DNA from: an uncultured Sinobacteraceae bacterium
Lineage (GTDB): Bacteria; Pseudomonadota; Gammaproteobacteria; Steroidobacterales; Steroidobacteraceae
DNA length: 62,313 nt
Reading direction: 5' to 3'
NCBI GenBank assembly: GCA_937902995.1
Contig: CALEKY010000068.1
Coordinates: forward strand, 1-62,313
Part shown: one piece after another, positions 50,297 through 58,917 of the stretch
Layout: every line of letters begins with the position of its first letter
How positions within the stretch are numbered: the first letter of the stretch is position 1
The notes under the pieces: model-generated
What the model saw: the letters and a program-made list of their open reading frames with translations, nothing else
What the model was told of the DNA's origin: nothing
Databases searched by the model: none
Translations under genes and position numbers: made by a program

Positions 50297-51562
50297 ATGA
50301 CCACTCAGTCGTACTACGTCGCGACGGCCAATGCCGCCCCCAAGCATCCCGCCCTGCGCGGGAGCGTCCGTGCCGATGTCTGCGTCATCGGCGGCGGAAT
50401 TGCCGGCTGTTCGACCGCCTTGCACCTCGCCGAACGGGGCTACAAGGTCGTGCTGCTCGAAGCCGAGCGCATCGGTTGGGGCGCCTCGGGACGTAGCGGC
50501 GGACAGGCGCTCGTCGGATTTGCCTGCGGTCAGGAAAAACTCGAAGCCATCGTCGGTCCGGACGATGCGCGCAAGCTGTGGGAGATCTCCGTCGAAGGGC
50601 TCGACCTCTTGCGCGAGCGCGTCGCTCGGCACGCGATCGACTGCGACCTGCATTGGGGCGCCATGCACGTGGCGATCAAGCCGCGGCAGCGCGAGGAGCT
50701 CATTTCAGAGCTCGAACAGGCAGAGCGCATCGGATATCGGAAGGTCAAGCTGCTCGAGCGACCCGAGGTCGAAGCACTGCTGCAAACGCAACGCTATTGC
50801 GCCGGACTTTTCGATAGCGGCAGCGGGCATCTGCATCCGCTGAACTACACGCTCGGGCTCGCCAAAGCCGCGAGCGATGCAGGCGTGCAGATCTTCGAGC
50901 ATTCGCGCGTCGCGAAGCTCACGAACGGCGACCCGTGCGTCGTGACGACCGAGTCCGGCGAAGTACGCGCAAGTTTCGTCGCGCTCTGCTGCAACGCTTA
51001 TGTGGGCAAGCTGAGCTCGACGCTGCGTGCGCGCATCATGCCGGTCGGCACGTACATCGTGGCGACCGAACCCCTCGGCGAACAAAGAATCACCGAGCTC
51101 ATCCGCGAGAACATCGCGGTGAGCGACATCAATTTCGTGCTGGATTATTTCCGGCGCTCCGCCGATCACCGGCTGCTGTTCGGCGGCCGCGTGAGCTACT
51201 CGGGCATCGACGCCTTCGACACCGCAAGCGCTACGCGTAAGCGCATGATCAAAGTGTTTCCGCAGTTGCGCGATGTGCGCGTCGAATATGCGTGGGGCGG
51301 TTTCGTCGACATCACGATGAGCCGCGCACCCGATTTCGGTCGACTCGCCCCGAACATCTATTACCTGCAAGGCTTCTCAGGCCACGGCATCGTGCTCGCT
51401 GGCATCGCCGGCAAGCTCGTTGCCGAAGCAATCAGCGGCCAAGCCGAGCGCTTCGATGTGTTCGCCAAGATCCCGCACCGCAATTTCCCCGGCGGCCCGC
51501 TGTTTCGCACGCCGACACTCGTCCTTGCGATGGCCTGGTATCGGATGAGGGATTGGTTGTGA
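50297..51562 (+). CDS. puuB: FAD-dependent gamma-glutamylputrescine oxidoreductase
   Basis: 421 residues. DAO-family flavoprotein: dinucleotide fold DVCVIGGGIAGCSTALHLAE, then ERIGWGASGRSGGQALVGFA, GSGHLHPLNYTLGLAKAASD and C-terminal YYLQGFSGHGIVLAGIAGKL. It oxidises gamma-glutamylputrescine to the aldehyde. It is divergent from puuD-puuA across a 275-base control region. The PuuC-type aldehyde dehydrogenase for the next step is not in the window. Confidence 0.92.
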   Translation: MTTQSYYVATANAAPKHPALRGSVRADVCVIGGGIAGCSTALHLAERGYKVVLLEAERIGWGASGRSGGQALVGFACGQEKLEAIVGPDDARKLWEISVEGLDLLRERVARHAIDCDLHWGAMHVAIKPRQREELISELEQAERIGYRKVKLLERPEVEALLQTQRYCAGLFDSGSGHLHPLNYTLGLAKAASDAGVQIFEHSRVAKLTNGDPCVVTTESGEVRASFVALCCNAYVGKLSSTLRARIMPVGTYIVATEPLGEQRITELIRENIAVSDINFVLDYFRRSADHRLLFGGRVSYSGIDAFDTASATRKRMIKVFPQLRDVRVEYAWGGFVDITMSRAPDFGRLAPNIYYLQGFSGHGIVLAGIAGKLVAEAISGQAERFDVFAKIPHRNFPGGPLFRTPTLVLAMAWYRMRDWL

Positions 51563-51740
51563 GTGGGGCGCTGGCTGGACAGTCGCGGCCGCGCGGAATT
51601 TCTCTGCGCAAAGCGGACGAAGCGGGAAGGACGGATGACTGAGCGCCGTGTGCGCGAGTGTTTTGCCTTCCGCTTGGCTAATCGCTGCCCGCTTTCTGCG
51701 GTATCTAGATTTCTTGCAGCGCCCTGCGCTGCGCTCTTGC

Positions 51741-51762
51741 CAGCGCCCAGTGCCCAGCGCCC
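51741..51762 (+). repeat. Intergenic repeat family B, tandem copy
   Basis: CAGCGCCCAGTGCCCAGCGC then CC, two overlapping units. The last 15 bases equal the copy at 38901-38915. It lies at the 3' end of queD. The stretch 51563-51740 shows no gene. Confidence 0.6.
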
Positions 51763-51763
51763 T

Positions 51764-52120
51764 TTAATCCCCTTCGTACACGCATCCGCTCGTGCACGTC
51801 TCGTGCACGACGATCTTCGAAAGCTGCGGCAGACGGGGTTTCATTTCATTCCAGATCCAGCGCGCAAGATTCTCGCTGGTCGGATTCTCGAGTCCGGGAA
51901 TTTCGTTGAGGTAGTGGTGATCGAGCCGATCGAAGATCGGTTGGAAGGCTTCGCGCAGATCAGCGAAGTCCATGATCCAGCCGGTATGCGGATCGACTTC
52001 GCCGCTGACATGTAATTCGATCCGAAACGAATGGCCGTGCAGGCGGGCGCACTTGTGCCCTGCCGGAACGTTCGGCAGCCGATGCGCCGCCTCGATCGTG
52101 AATGCGCGAAAAATTTCCAT
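51764..52120 (-). CDS. queD: 6-carboxytetrahydropterin synthase (QueD/PTPS)
   Basis: 118 residues. Zinc His residues in IEAAHRL and CARLHGHSF, catalytic Cys in GHKCARLHGH, and TSENLARWIWNEM plus VVHETCTSGCVY at the C-terminus. It makes 6-carboxy-5,6,7,8-tetrahydropterin in queuosine synthesis. It stands alone here, without queC or queE. Confidence 0.96.
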   Translation of the reverse strand: MEIFRAFTIEAAHRLPNVPAGHKCARLHGHSFRIELHVSGEVDPHTGWIMDFADLREAFQPIFDRLDHHYLNEIPGLENPTSENLARWIWNEMKPRLPQLSKIVVHETCTSGCVYEGD

Positions 52121-52206
52121 GAACGCACGCGCGCGATGCAGCGCAGGGCTGCTCGCAAGTTTTTCTCATTGAAACTTGGCGGCGCGCCGCGTCGTGGCGC
52201 GCCTCG

Positions 52207-52581
52207 TTAGGCGGCCTTGCGCCGACGCGAGCTCGAGGCGCAGCTGCACGTACCGCACGTGCAGCGAATCGAGTGGCAATCGCCGCACACGGAGAAATCC
52301 ACGGAACCGAAGTGACGACGGCACTGCTCGCAATAGGGCTTGCGGCGGCTGGAACGCGCGGTGCGATACGTTTCGATCGCGGTGGCATGCGCCTGCAATT
52401 GATCTTCGGTGCACGCAACCAGATCCTTGCTCACGATCGCACGCACGAACGTGCTCGCACCCATTGCGCCGAGCTTGAACAAACGCATCTGCTCACGAGC
52501 CAATCCCATCTGGGCGATTGGATCGTTGATGACCACACCTAATTTCGGGTGAAAGCACACCTGAAAAGCATCGCTGCTCAT
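52207..52581 (-). CDS. Hypothetical protein with Cys-rich zinc-ribbon-like tail
   Basis: 124 residues from ATG 52581. The N-terminal part is unremarkable (FHPKLGVVINDPIAQMGLAR; LFKLGAMGASTFVRAIVSKD). After an Arg/Ser hinge the tail has YCEQCRRHFGSVDFSVCGDC then HSIRCTCGTCSC: nine Cys in four C-x-(x)-C pairs, likely binding one or two zinc ions. No signal peptide. Not a family I recognise. It lies between queD and rlmKL on the same strand. Confidence 0.7.
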   Translation of the reverse strand: MSSDAFQVCFHPKLGVVINDPIAQMGLAREQMRLFKLGAMGASTFVRAIVSKDLVACTEDQLQAHATAIETYRTARSSRRKPYCEQCRRHFGSVDFSVCGDCHSIRCTCGTCSCASSSRRRKAA

Positions 52582-52728
52582 GACTGCGTCGCTCGGGAAA
52601 CGGGGGATCGGGCTAATTGACGGCGCGTAATTGTGCTGCAACGCAAGAGGCAGATCAATCGGGGACGGCCCGATGTGTATGCGTCTTTGACGAAACTTGA
52701 ACGCGTAAAACGCGAAAGAAATGGGCGT

Positions 52729-52752
52729 GGGGCTCGGGACTCGGGGCTTGGG
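52729..52752. repeat. Intergenic repeat family C (CTCGGGGCTTGGG type)
   Basis: GGGGCTCGGGACTCGGGGCT then TGGG. A related C-rich inverted unit lies at 52829-52859, with 76 bases between them, inside the rlmKL 3' end. Confidence 0.5.
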
Positions 52753-52825
52753 CAGAACAATTCGCCGCACACACGCTGCAGCACAGCAGGAAAGCGCAGT
52801 GAATCGAGAGGGGCCGTGGAACCTC

Positions 52826-55021
52826 CTACCCGTGCCCCATGCCCCGCGCCCCGAGCCCCTTCGGAGTGAGCCGATAACACCGGTGTATCCGCGGATTACG
52901 GCGAAAATCCCACGGAATCGTCTGCTCCGTCAGATCTTCGACATCGAACAACGCTTCGACCGACGAGTCGAGCTTGAAGCGCGTGTAGTTGTTCGAGAAC
53001 ACGATCTCCCCTTCCGGGCTGAGGAGCTTCGCAGCGAGCGCCAGCAGCTTCGGGTGATCGCGCTGCACATCGAAATCTTCCGTCAGACGTTTCGAACGGG
53101 AGTGCGTCGGCGGATCGATGAACATCAAGTCGTATCGACGTGTGCCGTCCTGCTGCGACTGAAGCCAGGTCAGCACATCGGCTTGCACGAACCCGTGCTG
53201 CGGATCGGCGAAGCCGTTCAAGGCCAGATTCCGCTTCGCCCAATCGAGATACGTGCGCGACATGTCCACCGTCGTCGAGGAGACGGCACCGCCGCCCGCT
53301 GCGTAGACCGTTGCAGTCCCTGTATAAGCGAACAGATTCAAGAATCGCTTGCCCCGCGCGCGTTCGCCGACGAGTTGACGCGTCAGGCGATGATCCAGGA
53401 ACAACCCGGTATCCAAGTAGTCCGTGAAGTTCACATAAAACCGAAAGCCGTTCTCGCGCACGATCTCGAACTTGCGTTCCCCGCCGACTTTCTCGTACTG
53501 CGATAGCCCCTTCTGCGGACGCCGCTCGCGCAAGTACATCCGTTCGCGCGCCACACCGAACAATTCGGGAATCCATGCGAGCGCTTCGCGCCGCCGCATG
53601 CGTGCGGCTGCCGCATCGACCGTTTTCGGCGGCGCGTACTCCTGAACGACGACCCAGCGCTCGCCTGCGCCGTCGCCGTACACATCGATCGCGAACGCGT
53701 ACTCCGGCATGTCGGCGTCGTAAACGCGATAACAATCGACGTTCTCGCGCTTCGCCCACTTCTGCGCAGCTTCCACATTCTTGCGCAATCGATTCGCGAA
53801 CATCTGCGCGCCCGGACGCGCACGAAGCTGCGCTTCCTCCTCCTCGCTCGATTCGACCCGCGCCCCGGCGTAGTACGACGGATGAACATCGAATCGCAGC
53901 AAGCGGCATTCGATGTTGCCGTTGAAGAGCGTGTGACTGCGGCGCGCATTGATCCCGAGCGCTTTGGCGAGCGGAGGATTTCCCGTGAACACCGCAGCGT
54001 TCCAACCCTCGAAGTGCTCGCGCAATTTCTCGCCGAGCGTCCCGTATAGATCTTGTAATTCCTCGCGGTCGCCGATCCGCTCGCCGTAAGGCGGATTCGC
54101 GATGAGCAGCCCGCGCGGACCCAGATCGTTCGTCAACGCTTGCAACTCGCGGCGTTCGAAATGAACGACACCGCGTAGCTTCGCACGCTCTGCGTTTTCG
54201 ATAGCAGCACGGATGGCAAATGCATCGCGGTCGTAGCCGCGCATCGCGAGCTTGCGCTTACGGCCTGTCTCGCGCCGCTCGCGCGCTTCTTCGATGAGCC
54301 GCGCCCACAACGCGCGGTCGTGTCCTGCCCACCCCACGAATCCGAAATAGCTGCGCAGCGAACCTGGCGCGATATCGAGCGCCATCAGCGCACCTTCGAT
54401 CACGAACGTGCCGGAACCGCACATCGGGTCGAGCAGCGCGCCGCCGGCTTCGGCAATGGCCGGCCACCCCGCGCGCATGAGAATGGCCGCGGCGAGATTC
54501 TCCTTGAGGGGCGCAGCGACGCCGCGGGCGCGATACGCACGCCGATGCAAACTCTCGCCGGAAAGATCGAGACTGACCGTTGCCCGCTCGCGATCGAGCC
54601 GTACGTCGACGCGCACGCTCGGCCGATCGACGTCGATCGACGGCCGCTCGCCCGTGCGCTCGCGCAATTGATCGACGATCGCATCTTTCGTTTTCAGCGC
54701 GCCGAAGTGCGTATGCGAGATGCTCGGCGACGTACCCGCAAACTCCACCGCGAGCGTCGAGCGCGGCGCAATGTGCGACTTCCAGTCGATGCTTTTCACG
54801 CTGGCGTACAAAGCATCGGCGTCGGGCACGGGAAACGTTGCAAGCGGCAAGAGAATCCGGCTCGCCGTCCGCGACCACAGACACGCGCGATATGCGACTT
54901 CGAGCGTACCTTCGAATTGGACGCCGCGTTTGTATTCGGCGGTGCGCGTTGCGCCGAACGCGCGCAACTCGGCCGCGGTCAAGTCGGCCACGCCAAGGGG
55001 GCACGAAGCAAAGAACTGCAT
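52826..55021 (-). CDS. rlmL: Bifunctional 23S rRNA G2445-N2/G2069-N7 methyltransferase
   Basis: 731 residues. THUMP domain in the first 150 residues. RlmL half: LLDPMCGSGTFVIEGALMAL and the catalytic ANPPYGERIGD. RlmK half: FLNLFAYTGTATVYAAGGGA (SAM loop), DMSRTYLDWAKRNLALNGF and MFIDPPTHSRSKR. The fused form (RlmKL) is usual in gammaproteobacteria. The last ten residues (GLGARGMGHG) are coded by repeat family C and are not part of the family. Confidence 0.97.
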   Translation of the reverse strand: MQFFASCPLGVADLTAAELRAFGATRTAEYKRGVQFEGTLEVAYRACLWSRTASRILLPLATFPVPDADALYASVKSIDWKSHIAPRSTLAVEFAGTSPSISHTHFGALKTKDAIVDQLRERTGERPSIDVDRPSVRVDVRLDRERATVSLDLSGESLHRRAYRARGVAAPLKENLAAAILMRAGWPAIAEAGGALLDPMCGSGTFVIEGALMALDIAPGSLRSYFGFVGWAGHDRALWARLIEEARERRETGRKRKLAMRGYDRDAFAIRAAIENAERAKLRGVVHFERRELQALTNDLGPRGLLIANPPYGERIGDREELQDLYGTLGEKLREHFEGWNAAVFTGNPPLAKALGINARRSHTLFNGNIECRLLRFDVHPSYYAGARVESSEEEEAQLRARPGAQMFANRLRKNVEAAQKWAKRENVDCYRVYDADMPEYAFAIDVYGDGAGERWVVVQEYAPPKTVDAAAARMRRREALAWIPELFGVARERMYLRERRPQKGLSQYEKVGGERKFEIVRENGFRFYVNFTDYLDTGLFLDHRLTRQLVGERARGKRFLNLFAYTGTATVYAAGGGAVSSTTVDMSRTYLDWAKRNLALNGFADPQHGFVQADVLTWLQSQQDGTRRYDLMFIDPPTHSRSKRLTEDFDVQRDHPKLLALAAKLLSPEGEIVFSNNYTRFKLDSSVEALFDVEDLTEQTIPWDFRRNPRIHRCYRLTPKGLGARGMGHG

Positions 55022-55110
55022 GGGAATAGTGATGTCGGAGAATCGTTCGTCGTGCGGCTAGGACATTTCGCAGTCTCGATGCCTGACCGCCGTCCGCCGC
55101 TGCGAGCGTA

Positions 55111-55980
55111 TCAAGGCGTCCGTCCGTCGAGCGTGAGAATCGGTCCGTAAAGGTCCGGACGCCGGTCGCGAAACACGCCCCACGCATTGCGGTAGTCGCG
55201 AATCTCGTCGAGGTCGAACGTCGCCGTGATGACCGCTTCGCTCTCCCGATCCGCTTGTTTCACGATCGCACCGGTGTGATCGGCGATGAACGACGAGCCG
55301 TAGTACGTGACCGTCCAACGCTCGCCGCGCTCCGTACCGATCCGGTTCGAGGCGATCAGCGGCATCACGTTCGCGGCGGCGTGACCTTGCATCGCACGCT
55401 GCCAATGATCGCGCGAATCGATCGACAAATCCTGCGGCTCCTGACCGATCGCCGTCGGAAAGAACAACAACTCGGCGCCGAGCAGCGCCATCGCGCGCGC
55501 CGTCTCGGGAAACCATTGATCCCAACAGATGCCCACGCCGATGGTGCCGAAACGTGTGCGCCACACACGAAAGCCGGTATCGCCCGGCGAGAAATAAAAC
55601 TTCTCGTGATAGCCGGGGCTCTCCGGAATATGCGCTTTGCGATACGTGCCGAGCACCGATCCATCGGCATCGACGATCGCGACGGAGTTGTAGAACGCGT
55701 TGCCGGCTCTCTCGAACACGCTCGCCGGCAACACGACGTTGAGCTCGCGCGCGAGCTCCTGGAATCGACGCACCGCCGGGCTCTCTTCGATCGTGCGCGC
55801 CAACGCGAAATGCGCCGGCGAATGGTCCTTGCAGAAATACGGCGTCTCGAACAGCTCCTGAATGAGCACGATGTTCGCCCCCTGCGCCGCCGCCTCGCGA
55901 ATCAGCCGCTCGGCCGTCGCGAGGTTCTGCGCTCGATCGTTCGTACAGGCGAATTGAGTGGCGGCGACGGTGATTTTCAT
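55111..55980 (-). CDS. aguB: N-carbamoylputrescine amidase
   Basis: 289 residues from ATG 55980 (MKITVAATQFACTNDRAQNL), the family start. Nitrilase triad: Glu in IVLIQELFETPYFCKD, Lys in YRKAHIPESPGYHEKFYFSP, Cys in VGICWDQWFPE. It converts N-carbamoylputrescine to putrescine. It is separated from aguA by 21 kb. The 5' region is bracketed by inverted family B repeats, and puuR lies just upstream on the same strand. Confidence 0.96.
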   Translation of the reverse strand: MKITVAATQFACTNDRAQNLATAERLIREAAAQGANIVLIQELFETPYFCKDHSPAHFALARTIEESPAVRRFQELARELNVVLPASVFERAGNAFYNSVAIVDADGSVLGTYRKAHIPESPGYHEKFYFSPGDTGFRVWRTRFGTIGVGICWDQWFPETARAMALLGAELLFFPTAIGQEPQDLSIDSRDHWQRAMQGHAAANVMPLIASNRIGTERGERWTVTYYGSSFIADHTGAIVKQADRESEAVITATFDLDEIRDYRNAWGVFRDRRPDLYGPILTLDGRTP

Positions 55981-55985
55981 TGGAG

Positions 55986-56167
55986 CTCTGGGCACTGGGC
56001 GCTGGTAGGAAGAAATCGAGCAGCTGCGCGTTCGGCTCGGCTCGCAGCTTAGCAGGCGGGCAACAGCGATGCAGTCGTCGCTAGCCCCATCCCTTCGCGC
56101 CACACGCACATCGACGTGCATCGCCGATGGTCGAAGGCTTCCGGCCAGAGCCCAGCGCCCAGCGTCC
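55986..56167. repeat. Inverted pair of family B repeats
   Basis: CTCTGGGCACTGGGCGCTGG (55985-56004) and CCAGAGCCCAGCGCCCAGCG (56145-56164) face each other across about 140 bases between aguB and puuR. The interval has no supported gene. Confidence 0.5.
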
Positions 56168-56169
56168 AT

Positions 56170-56715
56170 CTACGCCTTCCCTCCCACACTCGCACTCACG
56201 ATCTCGCACGGCTCGGGGCCGGGGTTGCGGAAACGATGCGGGACGGAGCTTGCGAAGTAGTACGCGTCGCCGGCCTTGAGAGTTCGAGTTTGACCGCCGA
56301 CGGTCAGCTCGATCTGACCTTTCACCACGATGCCGCCCTGCTCGCCCTTGTGCGAGCGCATTTCGACGCCGGTGTCGGCACCGGGCTGATAGCGCTCGCG
56401 CACGATCGACATTGCACGATTCGGCCGTTTCGCAGCGACGAGCTTGAGCGAAATGTTTTCGTCGCCCACTTCAGCGAGCTCGTCTTGCGTGTAGAACACC
56501 TGCGGTGCCGCATCCGACTCGAGCGTGAAGAACTCGGCGAGCGACATCGGAATGCCGTCGAGTACCTTCTTCAAGGAGCTGATCGAAGGACTGACGCGGT
56601 TTTGCTCGATCAACGAGATCGTGCCGTTCGTCACGCCGGCACGCTTCGCGAGCTCGCGCTGCGACAACCCGTACATCGTTCGCACGCGCTTCAAATGACC
56701 GCCGACATCGTCCAT
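56170..56715 (-). CDS. puuR: Putrescine-responsive transcriptional repressor
   Basis: 181 residues from ATG 56715, chosen for GGAG 7 bases before it; GTG 56736 is in frame upstream. N-terminal helix-turn-helix LKRVRTMYGLSQRELAKRAG then VTNGTISLIEQNRVSPSISS LKKVLDGIPMSLAEFF. C-terminal cupin: MRSHKGEQGGIVVKGQIELT and GDAYYFASSVPHRFRNPG. Layout and size match E. coli PuuR, which represses putrescine genes and is relieved by putrescine. Box 3 just upstream suggests autoregulation. Confidence 0.92.
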   Translation of the reverse strand: MDDVGGHLKRVRTMYGLSQRELAKRAGVTNGTISLIEQNRVSPSISSLKKVLDGIPMSLAEFFTLESDAAPQVFYTQDELAEVGDENISLKLVAAKRPNRAMSIVRERYQPGADTGVEMRSHKGEQGGIVVKGQIELTVGGQTRTLKAGDAYYFASSVPHRFRNPGPEPCEIVSASVGGKA

Positions 56716-56736
56716 CGCATTCTCCAGGCCGCTCAC

Positions 56737-56754
56737 TGTTTAGAATAATGAACA
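56737..56754. promoter_or_regulatory. Putative PuuR box 3 between puuR and the aminotransferase
   Basis: TGTTTAGAATAATGAACA, an imperfect palindrome. Its last 15 bases match the E. coli PuuR recognition sequence as I recall it at 11 of 15 positions, including AATGAACA. It sits 21 bases upstream of puuR and 92 bases before the divergent aminotransferase. Confidence 0.5.
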
Positions 56755-56845
56755 GCCTTCTCACACACCAGGCTCATTGCGGGCTAATTTGGACGCGTGT
56801 GTCGAATTTACTTATCATCGGTCCATCTCCCCACCGAGCGCCGCC

Positions 56846-58168
56846 ATGAGCACGAATCCTTCCCGCGCCGAGCTCGAAGCTTTCTGGATGCCGTTCACCG
56901 CCAACCGCCAGTTCAAGGCGAATCCGCGATTGTTGGCGCGTGCGCAAGGCATGCATTACTGGACGCCAGACGGCCGAGAGATCCTCGACGGCGTGTCGGG
57001 ACTCTGGTGCGTGAACGCGGGGCACGGCCGCAAAGAAATCACCGAGGCGGTCAGCCGTCAGATCGCGACAATGGAATACGCGCCGCCCTTCCAGATGGGC
57101 CATCCGCCTGCGTTCGAGCTTGCGAACAAGCTCGTGAAAATCACGCCGCCCGGATTGGACCATGTGTTCTTCACGAACTCGGGCTCCGAATCGGTCGACA
57201 CGGCGCTCAAAATCGCCATCGCTTATCACCGTGTGCGCGGCGAAGCGTCGCGACAACGCTTGATTGGCCGCGAGAAGGGTTATCACGGCGTCGGCTTCGG
57301 CGGCATTTCCGTCGGCGGCATGGTGAACAACCGCAAGTTCTTCGGCAGTCTGCTGCCCGGCGTCGATCACCTGCGGCACACGTTCGATCTCGAGCACAAC
57401 GCGTTCTCGCGCGGCATTCCGCAATGGGGCGCGCATCTTGCCGACGATTTGGAACGGCTCGTCGCTTTACACGACGCTTCGACGATCGCCGCAGTCATCG
57501 TCGAACCCGTGGCCGGCTCGGCGGGGGTCATCCTCCCTCCGCAAGGCTATTTGCAGCGCCTGCGGTCGATCTGCGACAAGTACGGCATCCTCCTGATCTT
57601 CGATGAAGTCATCACGGGTTTCGGCCGTCTCGGCGCACCGTTCGGCGCAACGTATTTCGGCGTCACGCCGGACATCATCACCACGGCAAAGGGACTGACG
57701 AACGGTGCCGTACCGATGGGTGCGGTGTTCGTGCGCAAAGAGATCTACGACACCTTCATGCAAGGACCCGAACAAGCGATCGAGCTGTTCCACGGCTACA
57801 CGTACTCGGGCCATCCGGTCGCGTGTGCCGCGGGCCTTGCGGCTCAGGAAATCTACGAACGTGAAGGACTGCTCACGCGCGGCGCGAAGCTTGCGCAACA
57901 GTGGGAAGATGCAGTGCATTCCCTGCGCGACGTGCCGAACGTCATCGACATTCGCAACGTGGGTCTCGTCGCCGGCATCGAGCTCGAGCCGCGCAGCGGT
58001 GCGCCCGGCGCGCGCGGGTTCGAAGCGCTCGTGAGAGCATTCGAAAAAGGCATTCTGATTCGCGTCACCGGCGACATCGTCGCACTGTCGCCGCCGCTCA
58101 TCATCGAGCCCAAGCACATCGACCAGCTCGTCACGACGCTGCGCGAGGTGCTGAAGACGCTCGACTAG
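56846..58168 (+). CDS. Class III omega-aminotransferase (beta-alanine/putrescine:pyruvate type)
   Basis: 440 residues from ATG 56846. EAFWMPFTANRQFKANPRLL opens the family. VFFTNSGSESVDTALKIAIA, YHGVGFGGISVGGM, IFDEVITGFGRLG and the PLP lysine in ITTAKGLTNGAVPMGA are all present. It resembles beta-alanine:pyruvate aminotransferases (OapT) and, from the polyamine setting, could act on putrescine or GABA as SpuC does. Divergent from puuR and likely under the same operator. Confidence 0.93.
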   Translation: MSTNPSRAELEAFWMPFTANRQFKANPRLLARAQGMHYWTPDGREILDGVSGLWCVNAGHGRKEITEAVSRQIATMEYAPPFQMGHPPAFELANKLVKITPPGLDHVFFTNSGSESVDTALKIAIAYHRVRGEASRQRLIGREKGYHGVGFGGISVGGMVNNRKFFGSLLPGVDHLRHTFDLEHNAFSRGIPQWGAHLADDLERLVALHDASTIAAVIVEPVAGSAGVILPPQGYLQRLRSICDKYGILLIFDEVITGFGRLGAPFGATYFGVTPDIITTAKGLTNGAVPMGAVFVRKEIYDTFMQGPEQAIELFHGYTYSGHPVACAAGLAAQEIYEREGLLTRGAKLAQQWEDAVHSLRDVPNVIDIRNVGLVAGIELEPRSGAPGARGFEALVRAFEKGILIRVTGDIVALSPPLIIEPKHIDQLVTTLREVLKTLD

Positions 58169-58183
58169 TTGGACGAAAGAAAA

Positions 58184-58210
58184 AGCCCGGTGAGACGCGC
58201 TCACCGGGCT
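58184..58210 (-). terminator. Terminator of the TorF-like gene (may serve both strands)
   Basis: AGCCCGGTGAG (58184-58194), ACGCG, CTCACCGGGCT (58200-58210): an 11-bp perfect stem. On the minus strand it is followed by TTTTTCTTTC, so it mainly ends the gene at 58240-58917. Confidence 0.85.
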
Positions 58211-58239
58211 CGTCGCGTCAGATCGCTCGCGACCGTTCG

Positions 58240-58917
58240 TTATTCCCAGGGGAACGACGTGGAGAACGACAAGACGACTCGGTCGTCCGAACCGTCGTCA
58301 CCCGCATCCAACGCAATCCACGTCAAACCGACCGTGAAGTTGTTCGCGGAGTAGCTCAGTCCGATGGCGTAGTCGGTGTAGCTGTCCTCGAACTCGAAGC
58401 CGTAGGTTGCCACGACGCCGTCGCCGTCCGAGAGACCGGCATGCAGGTCGATCGAGAGCGGGCCGGCCGGAATCGACACATCGCCGTAGATGTAGAAGGC
58501 GCTTTCGTCGCTGCCACCGAAATCGTCCGAGTAATACACGCCGGCGCTGACGATCTTGTAGCTCAGCTTGGCGTAGATCTCGGCGAAGTTCAGATCGCTT
58601 GCGCCGGGATAGCCGTAGTAGTTGATGCCGAAGTCGTAACCGAAATCGCCGATGCTGTTGGCATAGCCCGTGTAGACGTCCACTTCGGTCGTCGGCTTGC
58701 CCGGACCGAAATCGACGCCGCTGCCCCATGTCCCGATGTACCAGCCGCTGTCATGGGCGTAGTCGATCGAGAGCTGCAACGTGGGGTCGTTGTTCGTTTG
58801 CGTGAAACCGCGGAAGTCGTAGTCGCTGACGATCGTCGCCGTCGCCGACACGTCAGCTTGCGCCGCCGCTGCAGTTGCCAGTAGCCCGAGCGCAGCCAGA
58901 ATCCTCACATTTCGCAT
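58240..58917 (-). CDS. TorF-family putative porin
   Basis: 225 residues from ATG 58917 (AAGGGGAGA upstream). Signal peptide MRNVRILAALGLLATAAAAQ. The Gcw_chp/TorF opening is DVSATATIVSDYDFRGFTQT NNDPTLQLSIDYAHDSGWYI GTWGSGVDFG. Alternating strands end VVLSFSTSFPWE. Acidic surface (many Asp). It is an outer-membrane barrel; the substrate is unknown. It has its own terminator. Confidence 0.9.
   Translation of the reverse strand: MRNVRILAALGLLATAAAAQADVSATATIVSDYDFRGFTQTNNDPTLQLSIDYAHDSGWYIGTWGSGVDFGPGKPTTEVDVYTGYANSIGDFGYDFGINYYGYPGASDLNFAEIYAKLSYKIVSAGVYYSDDFGGSDESAFYIYGDVSIPAGPLSIDLHAGLSDGDGVVATYGFEFEDSYTDYAIGLSYSANNFTVGLTWIALDAGDDGSDDRVVLSFSTSFPWE

Noticed and set aside
41027..58168. A complete E. 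coli-type Puu pathway in this window
   Set aside because: PuuC aldehyde dehydrogenase and PuuP are not present here; only PuuA, B, D and R plus an omega-aminotransferase can be supported.
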